The position numbers and the translations under genes were made by a program. Below, piece by piece: positions 1 through 4,355 of a stretch of DNA of 5,324 nt. The stretch lies in assembly GCA_044344145.1 (NCBI GenBank), contig JBIJDM010000201.1, forward strand, positions 1-5,324. Reading direction: 5' to 3'. The notes under the pieces were generated by a model. That model saw only the letters and a list, made by a program, of their open reading frames with translations, did no database searches and was not told the DNA's origin. The stretch comes from JBAXGE01 sp044344145 (GTDB taxonomy: Bacteria; Planctomycetota; Phycisphaerae; WQYP01). Numbering within the stretch: position 1 is the stretch's first letter; the number at the start of each line of letters is the position of its first letter.

Positions 1-810
1 AACGACCTTGACACCGCTGGAGCTACCGGAACTCGACGGGCTGCTGGAGCCCTTTTCGGGACGGACCGATTCCAGCAATTCTTCGACGGTCATGGCTGCC
101 GCGGAGGTCATCTTGTCAATCTTGGTTCGCATCATGCCGTAGAACACCAGGCAGGGCAGGGCGACGCCCAGACCAAAGAAGGTGTGCCACAAGGCTTTCG
201 AAATACCGCTGGCCAGATCCGAAGGCTTGGCGTTGCCGGACGTGGCGCCCAGCACATGGAACGCTTCGATCATACCGAGCACCGTACCGAACAACCCGAT
301 GAGTGGCCCGATGTTGCCGATGATGTTAAGCATTTCAATGCGGCGGAAGTAGCTGGAGATACGTTCGCCGATGGCGGATTCCATCGCTTCCCGCATGGCG
401 GCATAACCCAGATGGGCGCGGCGCAGACCGGCATTCAGGCTGTAGCTGACAAAGCTCTGGTCTTCGCTGGTGAACTCCAGCAGTTCCTTGAACTGCCGTG
501 CTTCGATCAGCGAGCGGATATGCTCGGTGGTCTCTTCCGGCGCGACGACTTTCTGCCGCAGGTGGATGATGGCGTCAATGATGATCGCAATCCCCGCCAC
601 CGAAGCGGAGAAGATCGCGGGCAACACGACAAACCAGTCCAACGCCTTGTAGGCATTGAACCCGCCGGTTGCGGCGGCGGGGGCAGCGGCGCCCGGAGCG
701 GCGGCAGGGGCGGCGGCTTCCTGGGCCAGACCGGTGGAGGCCAGGACCAGCAGGGTGATCACCCCGATGGCCAAAGCCGCGACCAAACTCATACGACGTA
801 CTGATAGCAT
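1..810 (-). CDS. MotA/TolQ/ExbB-family proton channel protein, C-terminus cut by window edge
   Basis: Inner-membrane proton channel subunit of the ExbB/TolQ family. Relatives form pentamers that use the proton motive force to drive TonB-, TolA- or flagellar-type partners. The reading frame is open from ATG 810 to base 1 (270 codons seen). Residues 7-29 form a signal-peptide-like hydrophobic stretch ending ...GLA-QE. An Ala/Pro-rich linker follows (about 30-48). Membrane segments lie at about 60-82, 163-187 (GPLIGLFGTVLGM, the family signature) and 203-224 (GISKALWHTFFGLGVALP). Thr176 and Thr210 match the conserved channel threonines. A Ser/Gly-rich tail (from about 254) runs off the window. 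Oddities: Lys205 sits where E. coli ExbB has Glu176, and His209 precedes the TM3 threonine. The start is set by AAAGGAG 6 bases upstream. The gene follows VWA gene A after 68 bases with no promoter I could recognise, so cotranscription is likely. Family assignment is confident; exbB versus tolQ versus another subtype is open. Confidence 0.9.
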   Translation of the reverse strand, partial: MLSVRRMSLVAALAIGVITLLVLASTGLAQEAAAPAAAPGAAAPAAATGGFNAYKALDWFVVLPAIFSASVAGIAIIIDAIIHLRQKVVAPEETTEHIRSLIEARQFKELLEFTSEDQSFVSYSLNAGLRRAHLGYAAMREAMESAIGERISSYFRRIEMLNIIGNIGPLIGLFGTVLGMIEAFHVLGATSGNAKPSDLASGISKALWHTFFGLGVALPCLVFYGMMRTKIDKMTSAAAMTVEELLESVRPEKGSSSPSSSGSSSGVKVV

Positions 811-816
811 CACAAA

Positions 817-823
817 CTCCTTT
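817..823 (-). promoter_or_regulatory. Ribosome binding site of the ExbB-like gene
   Basis: The minus strand reads AAAGGAG, followed by a 6-base spacer and then ATG at 810. It selects this ATG over the in-frame ATG at 792, which would remove six residues ahead of the signal-peptide core. Confidence 0.7.
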
Positions 824-878
824 GCAAAGCAAGAGTAAAAAAACTGTAGCGCCCGTATTCTGACAGCGGGGTAGATAA

Positions 879-2033
879 CTAATTCGTCAAATCTTTCTCT
901 TTGACCAGTTTGTACTGGCCTTTGTTGTCCGTGGCCATCTTGCGCAACTGGTCGATATACTTGGGGTCGTCCCTGATGAACGCTAGCGTGTTGATAACGA
1001 CTTTGCGGTCTTTGTTCAACTCTTGAATCACTTCCACAAGCTTGGGATCAAACGCCCCGTCCGTAAGGAAGTAAATCAGTTCCGGCTTCATAGCAAAGGC
1101 TTTACGGAACGCTTTTTCGAACGGGTCCAATTTGTTATCGTTATCGCCCGCAGCCCGAATCAGCTCAATCTTGTCTTTGAAACTTTGCTTGTTGGGAGCC
1201 GTGGCATCCATTAGTTTCTCAGGGCCTAGCACCGTGACATCTTCCGAGTACATGATGACCGCAAAGGACTGCACGGGAACGAGTTTGTTCACCGAACGCA
1301 GTACTTCCATACGAAGAAAATCAAAACTATCCACCATCGAACCGGAATGGTCGAGAATGTATACCAGTCGCGTGGCGGAACCGCCGGTACCGGCGAAACT
1401 GGAACGGGGACCCATCATACCGCTGCCGCCGCCGGGGGTGCCGAAGGGAGCCAGCCGACCGGTGCCACCGGCCCCGCCCGCGCCGGAACCACCGCCACCC
1501 ATCTTGCCGCCGGTGCCACCAAAGATGGCATCGGTCACCACTTCGCCCTGACCAGCGCCGCCATTCAGGGCCTGGCCGATTTCTTCAGCGCCTTCCTTGG
1601 ACGCCCAGCCATCTTTTTCGCCCTTATCGGGGAACAAATCCTGCGCCGCCTGACGCGAGGGATCGGTGCCTTCGCCGGGGTTGACCACCCCGCCGGGGGG
1701 TTGGCCCAGCGTGGGATTATCGAAACTGGAGGGAACGACAATCTTTTCGGCGTTTTCTTCTTCTTTTTCCGAGGCGGCCTTGGAGGCATAGACCACGAAC
1801 ATAAGAATCATGCCCACACCCACGTGGATCATGAAGCTGGCGGCCCAGGGGAAGATGGCTTCCAGCCAGGGGGGCAGGCCGGTATCGGTGCCATAGGCCG
1901 GGGAATCGTCTTGGGCTTCAATATCCTGATCAGCTTCCACCTGACTGGCGCGGATAGCCGCGGCTTTGGTGGCGACGACGGCAGAAGCCCGAATCGGCTT
2001 GGTCGAGGTTGGATTTTCGCGTGGCAAGGTCAT
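879..2033 (-). CDS. VWA-domain protein A with TonB-like membrane anchor
   Basis: Predicted inner-membrane protein of 384 residues from ATG 2033. A cytoplasmic N-terminus of about 58 residues leads to one membrane segment (about 60-83). That segment begins FPW (61-63) and has Ser66-x3-His70-x6-Leu77, as in the TonB anchor. A charged Glu/Lys patch follows (88-97), then a region shared with gene B (DPSRQA 124-129, GW 142-143), a Gly-rich linker (about 172-219) and a C-terminal VWA domain (about 221-377). The VWA domain has the metal-site motif DHSGS (228-232) and LTDG (Asp325). The usual metal-site Thr is replaced in a GDNDNKL loop (296-302). VWA domains bind ligands through a metal ion; ligand and role here are unknown. 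Position next to the ExbB-like gene suggests the VWA arm is energised by that channel (inference). A start at TTG 2102 is unlikely because it lies upstream of the predicted sigma-54 promoter. TTG 2027 is a serious alternative start. It is a paralogue of gene B. Confidence 0.88.
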   Translation of the reverse strand: MTLPRENPTSTKPIRASAVVATKAAAIRASQVEADQDIEAQDDSPAYGTDTGLPPWLEAIFPWAASFMIHVGVGMILMFVVYASKAASEKEEENAEKIVVPSSFDNPTLGQPPGGVVNPGEGTDPSRQAAQDLFPDKGEKDGWASKEGAEEIGQALNGGAGQGEVVTDAIFGGTGGKMGGGGSGAGGAGGTGRLAPFGTPGGGSGMMGPRSSFAGTGGSATRLVYILDHSGSMVDSFDFLRMEVLRSVNKLVPVQSFAVIMYSEDVTVLGPEKLMDATAPNKQSFKDKIELIRAAGDNDNKLDPFEKAFRKAFAMKPELIYFLTDGAFDPKLVEVIQELNKDRKVVINTLAFIRDDPKYIDQLRKMATDNKGQYKLVKEKDLTN

Positions 2034-2034
2034 A

Positions 2035-2039
2035 CCTCC
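2035..2039 (-). promoter_or_regulatory. Ribosome binding site of VWA gene A, decides the start
   Basis: GGAGG lies only 1 base before ATG 2033 but 7 bases before the in-frame TTG at 2027. In gene B the same GGAGG lies 7 bases before its ATG. The next codons align as TTG-CCA-CGC-GAA (A) and ATG-TTA-CGC-GAA (B). The true start of gene A may therefore be TTG 2027; the 2033 start is kept as the outer limit. Confidence 0.6.
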
Positions 2040-2077
2040 GTAAACGGGAGCGATAGGACTTAGAAGTATGTTCCGTA

Positions 2078-2094
2078 CGCAATAACGATGCCAG
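2078..2094 (-). promoter_or_regulatory. Sigma-54 (-24/-12) promoter candidate of VWA gene A
   Basis: The minus strand reads CTGGCATCGTTATTGCG. It has TGGCA, then TTGC, with exactly 10 bases between the invariant GG and GC. It departs from the YTGGCACG-N4-TTGCW consensus at three less critical positions. The predicted transcript start is near 2067, which gives a leader of about 34-40 bases. It lies at almost the same distance from the gene as the stronger match before gene B, which raises confidence. It would need an activator protein and RpoN. Confidence 0.62.
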
Positions 2095-2201
2095 AAATCC
2101 AAGAGCGGGGGACATTGTAAAAAAACAACTTAAAGGTTCGGTATTACATGGTATTTTTATATATACGAAGCTATTTCGCGGACAGTCGTGCCAGGGTTAC
2201 C

Positions 2202-2219
2202 TGTGACAGACTTGGCACA
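2202..2219. promoter_or_regulatory. Putative activator (enhancer) site A-I
   Basis: TGTGACAGACTTGGCACA is an imperfect dyad of form TGTGnCA-N4-TGnCACA. Its centre is about 144 bases upstream of the predicted transcript start of gene A. The matching site upstream of gene B (3517-3534) differs in only the three central bases 2209-2211. An activator of the NtrC type that works with sigma-54 is the natural reading; the protein itself is not in the window. Confidence 0.5.
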
Positions 2220-2227
2220 ACCCCGGT

Positions 2228-2257
2228 TGGCACTGTGACAAAAATGTCACAGTGCCA
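2228..2257. repeat. Perfect 13-bp palindrome with AAAA loop, contains activator site A-II
   Basis: TGGCACTGTGACA (2228-2240) is mirrored exactly by TGTCACAGTGCCA (2245-2257) around AAAA. The inner 18 bases (2234-2251, TGTGACA-N4-TGTCACA) are the best example of the dyad found four times in the window. They lie 32 bases from site A-I. The palindrome also begins 6 bases after the stop of gene B, so as RNA it could form a hairpin that ends or protects the gene B transcript. There is no T-run after it on the minus strand, which argues against a standard intrinsic terminator. Confidence 0.6.
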
Positions 2258-2263
2258 GAGGGA

Positions 2264-3346
2264 TTAATTCAAGTCTTTGGCCTTCACCAGCCGATAGGTG
2301 CCGTGATTTTCGTCCGCCATCTTATGCAGCTGTTCGTTGTAGCGGGGGTCTTCCTTGATGAACGCCAGGGTGCTGATGCTGACTTTTTGATCCTTGTTCA
2401 GAGTGGTGACAATTTCCGCCAGTTTCGGATCAAAGGCGCCATCGGTCAAGAAGAAAATCTGGTCCGGCTTCATGGCGAAGGCTTTGCGGAAGGCTTTTTC
2501 ATATGGTTCCAGTTGGTCATCATTGAAACCCGCCGCGCGGATCTTGTCCATCTGGGTCCGGAGCAACTCTTTGTTGGCTTTGGTCGCGGGCACGACCCGA
2601 TCCGCCCCGAGTACCGTAATGTCTTCCGCGTACATGATCACGGCGAAGGACTGGAGCGGAATCAGATTTTCCACCGACCTGAGCGTTTGCTGCCGCAGGA
2701 AGTCGAAGTTGTCCACCATCGAGCCGGAGTGGTCGAGGATATAGACGATCTTGCTTTCACGTGCTGGGGTGGGGAAGAAGGTGGGAATCCGGCCATTACC
2801 GCCCCCGAGGCCATCGCCATATGGAGCGAGTATGCCACCGTTGCGGTTGCCACCATTACCATTGCCTTTACCATTAATATTACCGCCACTGCCACCCACA
2901 ATCATATCGGTAAGTACATCACCCGAACCCGCGCCGGACCCTAGTCCTTTGGCAATTTCATCAGGACCTTTGTCCAAGGCCCAGCCGGTCGGATCGCCTT
3001 CATTGGGGAACTTGTTTTGGAGTGCTTGACGCGACGGATCGTCACCCAGGCCGGTGCCGCGAATCGGATCGGGCGTGGTCACCGCTACTCCGCCATTGAA
3101 CATGATGGGTTGTACGCCGGGACGGTCATCCTCAGCAGTGTCGGCCCGGGCTGCGTAGATGGCGAACATCAGTATCAGCCCGGTGCCGATGTGCACACTG
3201 CAACTGGCGGCCCAGGGGAATACGGCTTCGAGCATGCCGGATATCCCGCCGGTACCCACGATTTCTAACGATTCATGCGCCAGTGGTTGTGCAGAACTGC
3301 CGGAATGTTGGCTCGTCGTGTTGGTGATGGGGGGTTCGCGTAACAT
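2264..3346 (-). CDS. VWA-domain protein B with TonB-like membrane anchor
   Basis: Paralogue of gene A, 360 residues from ATG 3346. An N-terminus of about 40 residues is followed by a membrane segment (about 41-65) starting FPW (43-45), with Ser48-x3-His52-x6-Leu59 as in TonB. Next come the block shared with gene A (DPSRQA 103-108, GW 121-122), a Gly/Asn-rich linker (about 151-187, where gene A is mostly Gly) and a VWA domain (about 198-355) with DHSGS (205-209) and LTDG (Asp302). The metal-site Thr position again lies in an atypical loop (GFNDDQL, 273-279). My hand count gives about 105 of 163 identical residues with gene A across the VWA domain. The start is chosen from GGAGG 7 bases upstream. 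The upstream ATG at 3400 overlaps the sigma-54 promoter and would not be transcribed. It is first in the minus-strand block; the likely site is the inner membrane, with the VWA domain outside the cytoplasm if topology follows TonB. Confidence 0.88.
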   Translation of the reverse strand: MLREPPITNTTSQHSGSSAQPLAHESLEIVGTGGISGMLEAVFPWAASCSVHIGTGLILMFAIYAARADTAEDDRPGVQPIMFNGGVAVTTPDPIRGTGLGDDPSRQALQNKFPNEGDPTGWALDKGPDEIAKGLGSGAGSGDVLTDMIVGGSGGNINGKGNGNGGNRNGGILAPYGDGLGGGNGRIPTFFPTPARESKIVYILDHSGSMVDNFDFLRQQTLRSVENLIPLQSFAVIMYAEDITVLGADRVVPATKANKELLRTQMDKIRAAGFNDDQLEPYEKAFRKAFAMKPDQIFFLTDGAFDPKLAEIVTTLNKDQKVSISTLAFIKEDPRYNEQLHKMADENHGTYRLVKAKDLN

Positions 3347-3353
3347 GTTGGTG

Positions 3354-3358
3354 CCTCC
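3354..3358 (-). promoter_or_regulatory. Ribosome binding site of VWA gene B
   Basis: GGAGG on the minus strand is 7 bases before ATG 3346. It supports this start over the longer in-frame ATG at 3400, which has no such signal. Confidence 0.75.
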
Positions 3359-3391
3359 GAAAAAGGTGTTGGAGTGAACACTTATCTCATA

Positions 3392-3408
3392 GGCAACCAT
3401 CGTGCCAA
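3392..3408 (-). promoter_or_regulatory. Sigma-54 (-24/-12) promoter of VWA gene B
   Basis: The minus strand reads TTGGCACGATGGTTGCC. It matches the consensus YTGGCACGRNNNTTGCW at every specified position except the last. GG (3406-3405) and GC (3394-3393) are exactly 10 bases apart. The predicted transcript start is near 3381, leaving a 35-base leader before ATG 3346 with the ribosome site inside it. An AT-rich stretch (about 3409-3480) separates it from the upstream dyads, as expected where DNA must loop. Confidence 0.78.
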
Positions 3409-3516
3409 GAAAATATTGCTGCAGTTATATGGAAAATATCTGCATAAACATTGGTGAATATGCGTCTATAGGGGGCAAGGATAAAATTTCGCGGGTCTGT
3501 GGCCGTACTTAAGGTC

Positions 3517-3534
3517 TGTGACACTATTGGCACA
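3517..3534. promoter_or_regulatory. Putative activator (enhancer) site B-I
   Basis: TGTGACACTATTGGCACA fits TGTGnCA-N4-TGnCACA. It is centred about 145 bases upstream of the predicted start of the gene B transcript. Its first base is 124 bases from the -12 C of that promoter; the gene A site is at 123. A shared ATTTCGCGG also lies nearby in both copies (3486-3494 and 2173-2181). Confidence 0.52.
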
Positions 3535-3548
3535 AAGTGTCATTTCGC

Positions 3549-3566
3549 TGTGACAGATATAGCATA
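3549..3566. promoter_or_regulatory. Putative activator site B-II, degenerate right half
   Basis: The left half TGTGACA (3549-3555) is intact and lies exactly 32 bases from the same heptamer in site B-I, as in the gene A pair. The right half (TAGCATA) matches the dyad poorly. An extra inverted half, TGTCA, lies at 3538-3542. It may be a weak second site. Confidence 0.35.
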
Positions 3567-3674
3567 TGAACGGGCGTTATGAACCACAATATCGGCAATG
3601 TTTCTATCCGCTGATCGTCGGTAGTACGCTTATCCAATAGGCGCAGTACCAATTGCGTCACCGGATTGTCAGTT

Positions 3675-3702
3675 TTGACACGGGGATTTCCAGCGGTATA
3701 CT
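3675..3702 (+). promoter_or_regulatory. Sigma-70 promoter of the flavoprotein gene
   Basis: TTGACA (3675-3680, perfect -35) and TATACT (3697-3702, 5 of 6 in the -10) are separated by 16 bases. Transcription should start near 3709. This places the tempting GGAGGG (3705-3710) at or before the transcript's first bases, so it can hardly serve as a ribosome site for TTG 3720. The ATG at 3759 is favoured, with a leader of about 50 bases. Confidence 0.68.
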
Positions 3703-3758
3703 GCGGAGGGTAGGTACTATTGTGTGAGATTAAGTGCCCCACGAGACGGGAACATCCC

Positions 3759-4352
3759 ATGGCCGTTGTGGAAACCATCGCAGGTATATATCGCCTCATT
3801 AGCAAAGCCGCGCCCTCGCGTGGCCCCGGCGATTATCCCCAACTGGCCACCGTGGATGCCGATGGCGTGGCCCGGACCCGGCTGGTGATTCTGCGCGGCT
3901 TCGATGCCCCCCAGCGGCGGGTGTGGGTGTGTACCAATGTCTTTGCCAAAAAAGTCGCCCAACTCACCGCGCAGCAAACGGCGGAGATGACTCTGTGGTT
4001 GGCCCGGCCCCGGGTCCAATTACGCTTATTGTGTACCTGGAAAATCGCCCGAGCAGAGACCAGCGATCCGGAATTGCAGCGACTGCGGGATGAGGAATGG
4101 CAGCGCCAAAGTCCGTATGCCAAGGTTCTCTACCATTGGCCGGCCGGGACGCAGGACCCGGCGGAAATATTGGCCCGGTTGCCTTCGCCCCAGCAGGCGG
4201 AAGCTTTGCCTATGCCAGGAGGGTACTGTTTATTGGTGGGGACGATCACCCGGATTGACGCGCTGCAATTAACCCGGCCCCTGCATCACCGCTGGGTGTA
4301 TGAGTGGGATGCGGTCAATAACGCCTGGCAAGGCGCCCGGCGGTTGCCGTAA
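3759..4352 (+). CDS. Pyridoxamine 5'-phosphate oxidase-like FMN-binding protein (Alr4036-type)
   Basis: Cytoplasmic split-barrel flavoprotein of 197 residues from ATG 3759. The N-terminal half has the FMN-binding pattern QLATVDADG (28-36) followed by RTRLVILRGFD (39-49), where Arg and Lys side chains contact FMN phosphate in the family, then KKVAQL (64-69). A later EEWQRQSPYAKVLYHWP stretch (112-128) resembles the substrate-side motif of the Alr4036-like and PdxH groups. The C-terminus (HRWVYEWD...W...RRLP) resembles the PdxH end. Length fits the family. It could be a true pyridoxal-phosphate-forming oxidase or a relative with another substrate; I give no symbol. It is transcribed away from the VWA block from its own sigma-70 promoter and converges on the PDZ gene with 3 bases between stop codons. 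An in-frame TTG at 3720 would add 13 residues that do not look like family sequence and lie close to the transcript start. Confidence 0.85.
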   Translation: MAVVETIAGIYRLISKAAPSRGPGDYPQLATVDADGVARTRLVILRGFDAPQRRVWVCTNVFAKKVAQLTAQQTAEMTLWLARPRVQLRLLCTWKIARAETSDPELQRLRDEEWQRQSPYAKVLYHWPAGTQDPAEILARLPSPQQAEALPMPGGYCLLVGTITRIDALQLTRPLHHRWVYEWDAVNNAWQGARRLP

Positions 4353-4355
4353 GGT

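Noticed and set aside
184..804. 206-codon plus-strand open frame across the ExbB-like gene
   Set aside because: Antisense shadow; the minus-strand frame shows three membrane segments and family motifs, while this one is low-complexity without motifs.
837..870. Possible intrinsic terminator between gene A and the ExbB-like gene (seven T on the minus strand after a CTGT/ACAG pair)
   Set aside because: The stem is only 4 bp with a long loop; too weak to call a terminator, though partial attenuation cannot be excluded.
1347..2063. 238-codon plus-strand open frame across VWA gene A
   Set aside because: Antisense shadow of the Gly-rich coding region; the minus-strand frame has clear domains, a promoter and a ribosome site.
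2173..2220. Extra sigma-54-like core TGGCACG on the minus strand near 2188-2194
   Set aside because: The downstream GC is one base off the required 10-base spacing and no TTGC is present; it is better explained as part of the activator-site block.
2234..2251. CRP site reading of TGTGA...TCACA
   Set aside because: CRP needs 6 bases between TGTGA and TCACA; here there are 8. The location far upstream of sigma-54 promoters fits a different activator.
2252..2944. 230-codon plus-strand open frame across VWA gene B
   Set aside because: Antisense shadow of a well-supported VWA gene.
3717..3722. TTG 3720 as start of the flavoprotein gene, with GGAGGG 9 bases upstream
   Set aside because: The predicted transcript start (about 3709) falls within GGAGGG, and the extra 13 residues lack family similarity; ATG 3759 is preferred.
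3524..3805. 93-codon minus-strand open frame between gene B and the flavoprotein gene
   Set aside because: It overlaps the activator dyads, the sigma-70 promoter and the start of the flavoprotein gene; the product has no recognisable feature and no ribosome site was seen.
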